Positions 21,211 to 26,766 of a stretch of DNA of 26,766 nucleotides are shown one piece after another. Under the pieces are notes generated by a model that worked only from the letters and a program-made list of their open reading frames with translations, searched no databases and was not told where the DNA came from. The position numbers were made by a program, and so were the translations under genes. The DNA is taken from positions 1 through 26,766 of IMG/VR virus record IMGVR_UViG_3300006802_000455; one strand, written 5' to 3'. Source of the DNA: a virus. The first letter of the stretch is position 1. Every line of letters starts with the position of its first letter.

Positions 21211-21698
21211 AAAAGAAAAGCAAATATAGGCCGCGCGAAATCAAAGACCCAATTCAAACTGCTATCAATCGCGCAACGTGCTTAACAGATCAAGAATGTG
21301 ACGATCTGCTTGGAAAGTTTGAGCAGGCAGCGAAAAACATGCTTAGCGATAGTCGCACACAAGATGATTATGTTGCGTTAACCGCTGGCATACGTGTTTC
21401 TGACGCCATCGAGAAAAGCGGCATAGTGCGCGGGTTGAAGTCCGCAATTGACGATGCAATGCTTACGGCTGAAAGGATGGCCACCGGCGCGGCTGCATCG
21501 CACGATGATGAAGAAGCGCTCAAGTGGTGGCTCAAGCTACACCGTTACCAATTGAAACAACTTTCCAGGAATGAATTAGATACTATTGTTGAAAGGTTAA
21601 AAGCACAAGAAAGGAATGGTCATGAAAATAAAGTGGTACCAAGTTCCGATACTGGTCGTACTATTGTCAATCGAATGGGTTGCTTCGCTTTTTTGTAA
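21207..21698 (+). CDS. Helical protein of unknown function
   Basis: This 163-residue protein is basic at the N-terminus (MKKKSKYRPREIKDP) and mainly helical (CLTDQECDDLLGKFEQAAKN, AIDDAMLTAERMATGAA, ALKWWLKLHRYQLKQLS). It overlaps the preceding stop by four bases with GGAGG upstream. The last 25 residues are encoded in DNA that also starts the next gene in another frame (21622-21698), an unusually long overlap. These C-terminal residues look less ordered and may have grown by stop-codon loss. The family is not recognised. Confidence 0.65.
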   Translation: MKKKSKYRPREIKDPIQTAINRATCLTDQECDDLLGKFEQAAKNMLSDSRTQDDYVALTAGIRVSDAIEKSGIVRGLKSAIDDAMLTAERMATGAAASHDDEEALKWWLKLHRYQLKQLSRNELDTIVERLKAQERNGHENKVVPSSDTGRTIVNRMGCFAFL

Positions 21699-21795
21699 GC
21701 GAGATGATTTTGCAGACACAGAGCCAGTCAGCGGCGTTAGCACCGATATGGTCGATGCAATGGATAGCACTTTTGGTTACAAAAAGGGTGAATAA
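21622..21795 (+). CDS. Small membrane protein upstream of the Imm-like gene
   Basis: This 57-residue protein starts MKIKWYQVPILVVLLSIEWV. It has a short basic start, one hydrophobic segment at about residues 7-24, then CKRDD and a polar tail (DMVDAMDSTFGYKKGE). The ribosome binding site AAGGA is good. It overlaps the upstream gene by 77 bases in another frame, and its TAA touches the ATG of the next gene. It may be a membrane-anchored or exported protein acting together with the Imm-like protein. No family is known to me. Confidence 0.68.
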   Translation: MKIKWYQVPILVVLLSIEWVASLFCKRDDFADTEPVSGVSTDMVDAMDSTFGYKKGE

Positions 21796-21969
21796 ATGGC
21801 TAGCTTACTTTTACTATGCTTTTTGATCGGCTGTTACATATTGCCAGGCCTTGTATCAGTTGCTAACAAAAAGCGGCAGAACAGCGCGATATGGACGCTG
21901 AATATATTGCTTGGCTGGACGCTTATAGGATGGTGTGCTGCGCTTGTTTGGGCAATGATGAAGGATTGA
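21796..21969 (+). CDS. Superinfection immunity protein (T4 Imm family)
   Basis: This 57-residue protein starts MASLLLLCFLIGCYILPGLV. It has two membrane segments, at about residues 3-20 and 32-54. The second half, IWTLNILLGWTLIGWCAALV, then WAMM, is the hallmark of the Imm_superinfect family (N.LLGWT.IGW..AL.WA). In T4, Imm sits in the inner membrane and blocks DNA entry of a second related phage. The gene is directly adjacent to another small membrane protein, and the two probably act at the envelope. The family assignment is by motif and is strong for so short a protein. Confidence 0.85.
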   Translation: MASLLLLCFLIGCYILPGLVSVANKKRQNSAIWTLNILLGWTLIGWCAALVWAMMKD

Positions 21970-21972
21970 AAA

Positions 21973-22362
21973 ATGAAAACATATAACAGCTACACCGAAT
22001 TAGAGATGCAGATTGTGCAATGGGCAGAAGCTCGCAAGATCGTTCAGAACAGCAACATCCAAGCGCAAGGGCGCAAAACGCTTGAAGAGGCTGGAGAATT
22101 GCAAGAGGCAACGGCAAACATCAAGCTGATTAAGCAGATTGAGGCCGCTTTTCCAGATATTGCAATCAGGCAAGAATTTGTTGCTATCAAAAAGCAATGC
22201 GAGGATGCGCTAAGAGATGCCTACGGAGATATTTTGGTGACCTTGATAGTCGGCGCTGCCGTGCACGATGTTTCAATCGTTCAGTGCTTGGCAGGTGCTT
22301 ACGATGAGATCAAAGATCGGAAGGGCACGCTGTTGCCTGATGGAAGGTTTCAAAAGGAATGA
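21973..22362 (+). CDS. MazG-like nucleotide pyrophosphohydrolase
   Basis: This 129-residue protein has the all-alpha MazG layout: KTLEEAGELQEATANI supplies the EExxE metal-binding helix, and ALRDAYGDILVTLIVGA supplies the later acidic helix (ExxD type). The end, AYDEIKDRKGTLLPDGRFQK, is the usual RKG...G.F.K closing pattern. Such enzymes hydrolyse nucleoside triphosphates to monophosphates; in phages they may clean dNTP pools or act on alarmone-type nucleotides. The stop overlaps the next ATG. A second MazG-like domain is present in the leftward operon (10397-11116). Confidence 0.87.
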   Translation: MKTYNSYTELEMQIVQWAEARKIVQNSNIQAQGRKTLEEAGELQEATANIKLIKQIEAAFPDIAIRQEFVAIKKQCEDALRDAYGDILVTLIVGAAVHDVSIVQCLAGAYDEIKDRKGTLLPDGRFQKE

Positions 22363-22556
22363 AATACACACTAGACAGCACAGGCACAGCGCTGGTTAAC
22401 AGAGGCTGGAACTATGAGCCGATAACGCCAGAAACGCCACGCGGCAAAGTGATGCTGCTCATTAACAAAGAGGCGAAGCGGGCGCAGGTCGGTGTGTTGC
22501 TGCCAAGTGATACGCATTGGACGCATTTTGCGCCGCTGCCTGTTTTTAAGGATTGA
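22359..22556 (+). CDS. Small phage protein of unknown function
   Basis: This 65-residue beta-rich protein starts MKYTLDSTGTALVNRGWNYE and has ETPRGKVMLLINKEAKRAQV and THWTHFAPLPVFKD. The composition suggests a small globular domain. It overlaps the MazG-like gene by ATGA. I recognise the general type (GKV.LL....A..G.......THWAPLP) from phage early regions but know of no function. Confidence 0.68.
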   Translation: MKYTLDSTGTALVNRGWNYEPITPETPRGKVMLLINKEAKRAQVGVLLPSDTHWTHFAPLPVFKD

Positions 22557-22557
22557 T

Positions 22558-22854
22558 ATGGAACACGATATAAAAGACCTGCAGCCAACAAAGTATTTTG
22601 ATTTACCTCCTTATTCTGTAGAAGAGTTCCCAGGCATTTTTCCTGATAAAAAATGGTATGCGGTCGTCAATAAAAACGGATTTAACTGCTTGAATTTCCC
22701 TCAAAAGCCGGGCTTAAAATTCACTCTTGATAAAGAATATGCGCTCGCAATTTGTGAGGCATGGAACAATCCTGATAGCAAAGGTAGTAATGATATGGAG
22801 CACGAAATTGCACAACTGCGCCATTTGTACGCAAACCTTGTACATAAAGTCTAA
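22558..22854 (+). CDS. Protein of unknown function with a duplicated C-terminal tail
   Basis: The product is 98 residues from the ATG at 22558 (MEHDIKDLQPTKYFDLPPYS), chosen because it directly follows the preceding stop and has GGATTGAT upstream. Residues 1-79 form one domain (FPDKKWYAVVNKNGFNCLNF). The last 19 residues (MEHEIAQLRHLYANLVHKV) match the N-terminus of the gene at 23184, and an internal ATG at 22795 could start a 19-residue peptide. It looks like a gene fused to a truncated copy of the later one. The function is unknown. Confidence 0.65.
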   Translation: MEHDIKDLQPTKYFDLPPYSVEEFPGIFPDKKWYAVVNKNGFNCLNFPQKPGLKFTLDKEYALAICEAWNNPDSKGSNDMEHEIAQLRHLYANLVHKV

Positions 22855-22865
22855 AAGGAGTAAAC

Positions 22866-23174
22866 ATGAAAACAAAACCGCTTGACGATCTTGAAATGCA
22901 CGATCTTCTTTCACTTCTTTACCCTGAGCATATCAGTGGCGATGATGACAAATACTTTGATATTTCAACAAATGTCTGCGAATATTCTACCGTTGACCTT
23001 GGTGAAGGCTTTGAGGTGACGCTGGCAGACCTTCTTGGCCGGGTCGTCATGCTGACAATGCCGATGCAAAGCGGAATTACTGGCACGCTTTCTCACTGTA
23101 TTGGGAAAGTTACCGTTAAAAACTTGGATGTGCAGATGGAAGCTGCCGTACGGAGGGATGTTTATAATTCTTAA
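22866..23174 (+). CDS. Acidic protein of unknown function
   Basis: This 102-residue protein begins MKTKPLDDLEMHDLLSLLYP, with a strong AAAAGGAG ribosome binding site. A middle segment DLGEGFEVTLADLLGRVVML, then MQSGITGTLSHCIGKVTV, looks like a small beta domain. There is no signal or membrane segment. It lies between the two genes that share the MEHEIAQLRHLYA module and may have been inserted between them. I do not recognise it. Confidence 0.65.
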   Translation: MKTKPLDDLEMHDLLSLLYPEHISGDDDKYFDISTNVCEYSTVDLGEGFEVTLADLLGRVVMLTMPMQSGITGTLSHCIGKVTVKNLDVQMEAAVRRDVYNS

Positions 23175-23183
23175 GGATTGAAT

Positions 23184-23375
23184 ATGGAACATGAAATTGC
23201 ACAATTGCGTCATTTGTACGCACAAATGGTTGGCGGCGTTGTAAAAGATTCAGACGGAGCAAAACGTATAGCAGAAGGGTTGCTTTCGCCTGTTATTGAG
23301 AAGCTGGAGCGGTTGCTTCATGGTGGCAATAAAGCCATGAAATTAGAGGCAGCACAGAAAGGCGGAAAGCCATGA
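23184..23375 (+). CDS. Small helical protein, MEHEIAQLRHLYA module
   Basis: The product is 63 residues from the ATG at 23184, with AAGGA at good distance; a TTG two codons upstream is less likely. It is one long helix pair (HEIAQLRHLYAQMVGG, RIAEGLLSPVIEKLERLLHG) ending in a basic tail (EAAQKGGKP), and may dimerise. The first 13 codons match those at 22795-22833 in protein exactly and in DNA at all but four synonymous positions. The stop overlaps the next ATG. Confidence 0.62.
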   Translation: MEHEIAQLRHLYAQMVGGVVKDSDGAKRIAEGLLSPVIEKLERLLHGGNKAMKLEAAQKGGKP

Positions 23376-23713
23376 GCGATAGACGTTGGTACTGCCTTGG
23401 CAAAGACGGCGTCGCAACGCTTTGCGCAGACAAAGATGACGCAGAGCAATCCGCAAAGCTGGCATCATTGGATTGGCCTCGCAATGCGCCGTATCGTGCC
23501 GTCCAACTTGTGGAGGCAGACGAACTGGACGCGCTGCAAGCTGATGCAGATAGGTATCGGTGGCTGCGTAATTTTCACGCCGCCGGAATAAGTGATAATT
23601 TGCCTCACATCGCCGCCGGTGGTGACTATATTGGCGCATGGACGCTACACAGCGAAGAAGCTGATAAAGCCATTGACGCAGCCCGCGCACGGCTTAATGA
23701 AGGTGATATATGA
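23372..23713 (+). CDS. Phage protein with DAxRYRxLR motif
   Basis: This 113-residue protein starts MSDRRWYCLGKDGVATLCAD. The motif DADRYRWLRN (residues 58-67) and the later DKAIDAARARL match a frequent phage pattern, DAeRYR.LR followed 30-40 residues later by a D.AID.A helix. A second protein with the same two elements is encoded at 24128. The N-terminal part (residues 1-50) looks like a separate small beta domain. The function is unknown. It overlaps both neighbours by ATGA. Confidence 0.7.
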   Translation: MSDRRWYCLGKDGVATLCADKDDAEQSAKLASLDWPRNAPYRAVQLVEADELDALQADADRYRWLRNFHAAGISDNLPHIAAGGDYIGAWTLHSEEADKAIDAARARLNEGDI

Positions 23714-23919
23714 CTACAGCAAAACAAACGCCAGCCCAACTACTTTGCCGCGCTAAGCACCTAAATAATCGCGCTGAAAAAATAGAGCACATATTGTTGC
23801 TTGAAATAAATGGTAATAGCGAGTCGTGTAAATCATCATATAAATATCTGCGCTACATTGTTGAATTATTAAAGATGCGCCTTGAAGCTATCGAAAAAGC
23901 ATTAAAGGGGGAAATATGA
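23710..23919 (+). CDS. Small basic helical protein
   Basis: This 69-residue protein starts MTTAKQTPAQLLCRAKHLNN and is helical throughout (KIEHILLLEING, YLRYIVELLKMRLEAIEKAL). It may form a coiled-coil dimer. The DNA is more AT-rich than the neighbouring genes. It overlaps the genes on both sides by ATGA, which supports translation. No family is recognised. Confidence 0.6.
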   Translation: MTTAKQTPAQLLCRAKHLNNRAEKIEHILLLEINGNSESCKSSYKYLRYIVELLKMRLEAIEKALKGEI

Positions 23920-24131
23920 CACCAAACGACATAACTAGATGCGCAGGTCGTGTTAGTGGCACTTTGCTTGGTAAAGTTGGCAATGTGCGCGTAACCAGCG
24001 GCTTTGGGCACGTTGAGTGCCTGCGATGCGCAAGACGTGACCCGCCATCGCAAGATGCACAGGCTTTCACAATGGAGCCGCCACAATTCATCAATGGGAA
24101 ATGCCCGCAACGATTAGTGAGGATTTCATGA
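23916..24131 (+). CDS. Small Cys-containing protein of unknown function
   Basis: This 71-residue protein starts MTPNDITRCAGRVSGTLLGK and has VECLRCARRDPPSQD in the middle and INGKCPQRLVRIS at the end. The Cys spacing (C9, CLRC, then C near residue 63) could form one metal site. The opening R..G......C..C..R recurs in small phage proteins. GGGG lies directly upstream, and both ends overlap neighbours by ATGA. The function is unknown. Confidence 0.63.
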   Translation: MTPNDITRCAGRVSGTLLGKVGNVRVTSGFGHVECLRCARRDPPSQDAQAFTMEPPQFINGKCPQRLVRIS

Positions 24132-24397
24132 GCCAATTAAAACTTGCAGAAGCGTTAGCCGCGATTGATGATGCGCTTAGTATTGGCGATGACGGCTGCG
24201 GCGGAGCCGATGAGACGCTGACGGCTATTGAAGACCTCAAGGAGGATGCTGAGCGCTATCGTTTTCTGAGCTCTTGCAATCTATCAGAACAAAAAGACGT
24301 TATGGCATCACTTGAAATTGGAGGTGCTATGCTTGACGAGGCAATAGACCGCGCAATAGACGAAGCACTTGCGCGGTCTAATAATGCTAGAAAATAA
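24128..24397 (+). CDS. Acidic phage protein with DAERYRFL motif
   Basis: The product is 89 residues from the ATG at 24128 (MSQLKLAEALAAIDDALSIG), coupled to the upstream gene by ATGA. The motif EDAERYRFLSS lies at residues 39-49, and LDEAIDRAIDEALA closes the protein. It shares this two-part layout with the protein at 23372 but otherwise differs, so the two are probably diverged paralogues or carry the same module. The function is unknown. Confidence 0.7.
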   Translation: MSQLKLAEALAAIDDALSIGDDGCGGADETLTAIEDLKEDAERYRFLSSCNLSEQKDVMASLEIGGAMLDEAIDRAIDEALARSNNARK

Positions 24398-24561
24398 TGA
24401 CCACCACCGACCACATCCGAATGGCCAAGGTGTACTTACATGCTGCAAGCTGCACACAACACCGTGGCTGGGCTTTCTGCCTACTCAATTTTGCAGCAAA
24501 TCAAAGGCGCAATGCTTTTGCTTTGCGTATTCAAAAACCAGCGCAGGGTGCGCTCTTTTGA
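24397..24561 (+). CDS. Small basic protein, last gene of the rightward operon
   Basis: This 54-residue protein starts MTTTDHIRMAKVYLHAASCT. Its ATG shares an A with the stop of the previous gene (TAATG), which favours re-initiation. GWAFCLLNFAANQRRNAFAL resembles a phage pattern A.VYL..A...R...FAF.LL.WAAN.RR. Its last codons lie inside the two-way terminator at 24540. A second frame across this region runs into the lysis genes on the other strand and is rejected. Confidence 0.6.
   Translation: MTTTDHIRMAKVYLHAASCTQHRGWAFCLLNFAANQRRNAFALRIQKPAQGALF
24540..24559. terminator. Two-way terminator between the converging operons
   Basis: AGCGCA-GGG-TGCGCT is a perfect 6-bp stem, followed by CTTTT on the plus strand and by GGTTTTT on the minus strand. 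It lies where the rightward early operon meets the leftward lysis cassette and could stop both. Confidence 0.65.
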
Positions 24562-24569
24562 CGCGACAA

Positions 24570-25043
24570 TCACTCTGGCAGATTTGGCCAAGCCTCTTGC
24601 ATCACTCTGACATCATTGACGTGCTTGTCAGCTTTTTCTCCCAGCGCTCGATATTCTTGGACACACTGTCCGAATACGTCTCCGAGGGTAGCGGCGTACT
24701 GATCGACGGCCTCGCGGGTAGCTGTGGCGATACGTGAATTGGCGGCGGCGAGCTGGCGGCGCAGCTTGTCAGCATGAGCAGCGGCATCAGCAGCAGCCCG
24801 GGCGCTAGCCTGCTCACGGATTTTGGCACGTTCGATAGCGGCATCTTTAATCCTTTGAAGTTCAAAGTATTCTTGCATAGCTTTGCTACTAGCTAGAAGT
24901 TTTTCGGCAGTGTTTTCTCCGCGGATTTTATAAATCTCTGCTTCGTAGCGTGCTTCTTGATATTTCCATGCCGCAAAGCCAGAGCCAGCCGCAGTTGCAA
25001 TCATAAGCAGCTCTGTTGTGTATTTTTTGAATAGTGCAAGCAT
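24570..25043 (-). CDS. Rz: Rz-like inner-membrane spanin
   Basis: This 157-residue protein has a single N-terminal membrane segment (LMIATAAGSGFAAWKYQEAR) followed by a long periplasmic coiled coil (RYEAEIYKIRGENTAEKLLA, then KDAAIERAKIREQASARA), as in i-spanins. A second gene coding for an outer-membrane lipoprotein lies wholly inside it in another frame, the classic Rz/Rz1 arrangement. Spanins fuse inner and outer membranes in the last step of lysis. The gene starts directly after the endolysin stop (TGACATG). The C-terminal part is helical, with EYRALGEKADKHVNDVRVMQ. Confidence 0.88.
   Translation of the reverse strand: MLALFKKYTTELLMIATAAGSGFAAWKYQEARYEAEIYKIRGENTAEKLLASSKAMQEYFELQRIKDAAIERAKIREQASARAAADAAAHADKLRRQLAAANSRIATATREAVDQYAATLGDVFGQCVQEYRALGEKADKHVNDVRVMQEAWPNLPE
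24602..24844 (-). CDS. Rz1: Rz1-like outer-membrane spanin lipoprotein, nested in Rz
   Basis: The product is 80 residues from the ATG at 24844, with AAAGGA upstream. A signal peptide with the hydrophobic core GLLLMPLLM ends in the lipobox LTSC (Cys28), so the mature protein is a lipoprotein of about 53 residues. The mature part is Pro/Ser-rich (SSPPPIHVSPQLPARPS), as in Rz1 proteins, and then helical. It lies wholly inside the Rz gene in another frame. Complex formation with Rz across the periplasm is expected. The nested location and lipobox make this a confident call. Confidence 0.88.
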   Translation of the reverse strand: MPLSNVPKSVSRLAPGLLLMPLLMLTSCAASSPPPIHVSPQLPARPSISTPLPSETYSDSVSKNIERWEKKLTSTSMMSE

Positions 25044-25044
25044 G

Positions 25045-25590
25045 TCAGTCTTTCCACTTTGCGCAAATTTCTTCTGTAGCAGTCCTGCGCTTTACCAAGC
25101 CTGGCAGCGTGACCAAAATTCCATCTACACGGCCTTTGACCCATCTATCCATCTCATCGCATGCGCCGTAAATGTCGCCGGTGTTCAGCTTGCGCCTGAG
25201 CGTTGATTCGCGCATTGCCGATTCACCAACGTTGTAAACCATGTCTATCAGCGCCACCTGTTGCCAGCGTGTCAGTGTGCCGTAGCTTGGGAATAGCCTT
25301 TTTGCGCCTTTTTCCGCTTCTGAATATGCCTTGCTTTCCAATATGTTGCACTGCTCTTGTGTGTACCATTTGTTAGGCAATACAGCAGAGCCTGTGACAC
25401 CGTGGCACACAGTCCATATGCCGCCAGTGTCGCGATACGACTTGTACTGTATAGAGCCATCAGGCATAGTGCGGGTAGGACCTGTTCCTTCATAATAAGC
25501 GCCAAAAGTAGCTGCAAGCGCAACAGCGCTAGCACCAGCAGCAGCCATGATTTTCAGCTTTTTCGATAGCGATGCAGGTACAGCAGACAT
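25045..25590 (-). CDS. SAR endolysin, lysozyme-like (GH24)
   Basis: This 181-residue protein has an N-terminal weakly hydrophobic Ala/Gly-rich segment (residues 12-32, LKIMAAAGASAVALAATFGA), typical of a signal-arrest-release domain that tethers the enzyme to the inner membrane until the holin collapses the potential. The lysozyme domain has the Glu (Glu34, YEGTGPT), Asp (Asp54, YRDTGG) and Thr (Thr60, IWTVCHGVTG) of the GH24 catalytic triad. WQQVALIDMVYNVGESAM and MDRWVKGRVDGILVTLPGLV, then KRR, complete the family pattern. It cleaves peptidoglycan. The ribosome binding site is GAGG. Confidence 0.92.
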   Translation of the reverse strand: MSAVPASLSKKLKIMAAAGASAVALAATFGAYYEGTGPTRTMPDGSIQYKSYRDTGGIWTVCHGVTGSAVLPNKWYTQEQCNILESKAYSEAEKGAKRLFPSYGTLTRWQQVALIDMVYNVGESAMRESTLRRKLNTGDIYGACDEMDRWVKGRVDGILVTLPGLVKRRTATEEICAKWKD

Positions 25591-25592
25591 GG

Positions 25593-25796
25593 TTAATCCT
25601 CAATGTCTTGAGCAACAAAACGCGCAACAAACGCGCCTACCACTATTGCAAATGTAGAAAGCGCCCAAAGCGGTGACGGTTGCAATGGCGTAAAGAATGG
25701 CAGCACAGCTTCTGCGCCGGTCAACAGCGCTGCCAGCAGCATGAATCGCACTGACCATGCCCTGCGTAGTATCTTGCGCCAGTTCTTAACTATCAT
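25593..25796 (-). CDS. Holin-like membrane protein
   Basis: This 67-residue protein has a basic N-terminus (VKNWRKILRRAWSV), two membrane segments (about 18-35, MLLAALLTGAEAVLPFF, and 44-61, ALSTFAIVVGAFVARFV) and a short acidic tail (QDIED). The sequence W....R.AWSVR...LAALL.GAEAVLP recurs in small phage proteins directly upstream of endolysins that are annotated as holin-like (DUF7940 type). The stop lies two bases before the endolysin ATG, and the start overlaps the stop of the next gene upstream. Pore formation is inferred from type and position. Confidence 0.78.
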   Translation of the reverse strand: MIVKNWRKILRRAWSVRFMLLAALLTGAEAVLPFFTPLQPSPLWALSTFAIVVGAFVARFVAQDIED

Positions 25797-26074
25797 CGTT
25801 TTTTCTCGTCTGCGCGATTTTGCGCTTCAAGATTATCCATCCGATACTTGAGCAACGATATTTCACCGGCAACCATGGCTGCCTGCTGATTGCCTGATTT
25901 AATAGTGTTCTGCATCTCTGCGACATCTCGAAGCAGTTGATTCATGCCGAACCACATGCTAATAAGCGCCCACCCAACAGCAGCAGAGCCAGAGAGCATC
26001 CAGACAAGCGGAACCCGAAAATCCACAACACCACCAAAAATGCTGCCCGTTTTTTGCCGTTGCTCATTGCTCAT
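25793..26074 (-). CDS. Membrane-anchored coiled-coil protein of the lysis cassette
   Basis: The product is 93 residues from the ATG at 26074, which overlaps the stop of the gene upstream. One strong membrane segment lies at about residues 22-43 (VPLVWMLSGSAAVGWALISM), followed by an amphipathic helix with coiled-coil character (LLRDVAEMQNTIKSGNQQ, EISLLKYRMDNLEAQNRADE). Such proteins are common beside holins and may act as a second holin or an antiholin. No family could be named with certainty. Confidence 0.7.
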   Translation of the reverse strand: MSNEQRQKTGSIFGGVVDFRVPLVWMLSGSAAVGWALISMWFGMNQLLRDVAEMQNTIKSGNQQAAMVAGEISLLKYRMDNLEAQNRADEKKR

Positions 26075-26766
26075 CAATCACCCCATGCCGGTAACACAGA
26101 CCAAGTAACGGGCGCTTTCAATGCGTAACCTGCAATTGGATACCATGCCTGCAAGCCGCTTTCCTCGCGCCATACGTTTGTAATTTCGTAGCCTATGCGG
26201 GTTTTTACCGACAACCGGCCAAACAGCTTGCGCGTTGCGTTAACCTGCCAAGCATCACCGCAGCGATAGACTTTTACTGATAGCTTGCCACTTGTGCCGC
26301 TCCAGACTTTTACGCCTGTGGATAAGTCAACCGGCAAACCAAGCTCATACGCACGATACGCACCGCCGTTACGCCTATACCACGCTTTGCGGGCTTCGTA
26401 GCTGCGCGGGTGCTTGCCTTTTGCCCAGTAGCAAGACGCAACAGCGTCTTTGTAGTTTGCTGAATTTGGGTCAAGCCTTAGCCAATGCCCTTCTGTTGGC
26501 CTGCCGCCCTGTATGGTTTCTACCCAAGGTGCGTTGTCGCCCTGTGCTGTTACATTTATAAGCGGCTCAATGTCATATGAAGACCATTCGGGCTTGGCGT
26601 TAACAACGCGCTCATCGTGCCAAGTCAAGGCTTTTGCAATTTTGCCAGCCATAAAGTAGCGGGCTTTAATCTTGTGCCACAACAAGCCATTTTTGCGCTT
26701 CTTAGCCAAAGCAAGGCAATCCAACGCCGATTGTTTTTCGGTGTCGGATAGCCCAGCGATGGTTAG
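26074..26766 (-). CDS. Conserved phage protein of unknown function, start beyond window
   Basis: The frame is open to the right edge (230 codons plus stop) and the visible upstream part (TIAGLSDTEKQSALDCLALA, then KKRKNGLLWHKIKARYF) looks like real protein, so the start probably lies outside. An internal ATG at 26652 (MAGKIAKALTWHDE) lacks a ribosome binding site. The rest includes EGHWLRLDPNSANYKDAV, SYEARKAWYRRNGGAYRAYE and WREESGLQAWYPIAGYALKA. The RNGGAYRAYE...G segment resembles one in small phage proteins near lysis genes. Its stop overlaps the start of the next gene. The function is unknown. Confidence 0.68.
   Translation of the reverse strand, partial: LTIAGLSDTEKQSALDCLALAKKRKNGLLWHKIKARYFMAGKIAKALTWHDERVVNAKPEWSSYDIEPLINVTAQGDNAPWVETIQGGRPTEGHWLRLDPNSANYKDAVASCYWAKGKHPRSYEARKAWYRRNGGAYRAYELGLPVDLSTGVKVWSGTSGKLSVKVYRCGDAWQVNATRKLFGRLSVKTRIGYEITNVWREESGLQAWYPIAGYALKAPVTWSVLPAWGD

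Noticed and set aside
24369-24737. 122-codon plus-strand frame at the end of the rightward operon
   Set aside because: It starts inside the preceding gene, crosses the two-way terminator and runs antisense to Rz/Rz1. The 54-codon frame from 24397 fits better.
26547-26560. 14-base sequence identical to part of the late promoter (CTGTTACATTTATA)
   Set aside because: It lies within a coding region on the opposite strand without a matching -35/-10 arrangement, so it may be chance.

Overview
The window is a contiguous piece of a tailed double-stranded DNA phage (or prophage) genome, most likely a podovirus-like phage of a Gram-negative bacterium. The head module (terminase, P22-type portal, acidic scaffold, SU10/DUF5309-type major capsid protein, head-tail adaptor) points to a short-tailed phage. 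A SAR endolysin and a nested Rz/Rz1 spanin pair point to a host with an outer membrane. An rrn-leader-like boxA in the early leader suggests a proteobacterial, perhaps betaproteobacterial, host, but this is inference only. No tRNA, integrase, CI-type repressor, insertion sequence or CRISPR array was seen. A small Cro-like protein and operator-like repeats at a divergent control region suggest temperate ancestry, but lifestyle cannot be decided from this window.

Layout. Positions 1-13117 are transcribed leftward. In transcription order they hold a Cro-like regulator, a leader with two strong terminator-type hairpins, an O-like replication initiator with iteron-like palindromes inside it, a loader-like protein, a composite Cys-cluster/MazG-like protein, a RuvC-like nuclease, a Cys-cluster protein and NinB. 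A likely promoter near 9035 is followed by small and large terminase, portal, scaffold, capsid, a terminator, then adaptor and tail-fibre genes running off the left edge. Positions 13118-13750 are the divergent control region, with operator-like TTACA repeats, a good rightward promoter and a structured leader of about 470 nt. Positions 13751-24561 are a rightward early/middle operon of about 27 mostly small genes, often overlapping by ATGA: Nudix hydrolase, PAPS-reductase-family protein, Sak4-like ATPase plus SSB, Gp157 family, two small membrane proteins (one of the T4 Imm superinfection family), a MazG-like pyrophosphohydrolase and many unknowns. Positions 24570-26766 are a leftward lysis cassette (membrane protein, holin, SAR endolysin, Rz/Rz1) that converges on the early operon at a two-way terminator.

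How it fits together. The replication initiator, loader, NinB, RuvC-like nuclease, Sak4 and SSB form a replication-recombination set divided between the two arms. Nudix and MazG proteins may clean the nucleotide pool. On a circular map the lysis cassette is on the same strand as the head and tail genes, so it probably ends the late operon.

The most interesting signals are RNA and DNA structures rather than proteins: a boxB/boxA-like, heavily folded early leader followed by at least five terminator-like hairpins placed directly in front of ribosome binding sites; mutually exclusive hairpins at 15353-15433; a 19-bp terminator stem directly upstream of the replication initiator; and paired GTAACGC-N5-GCGTTAC palindromes inside the initiator gene that may mark the origin.
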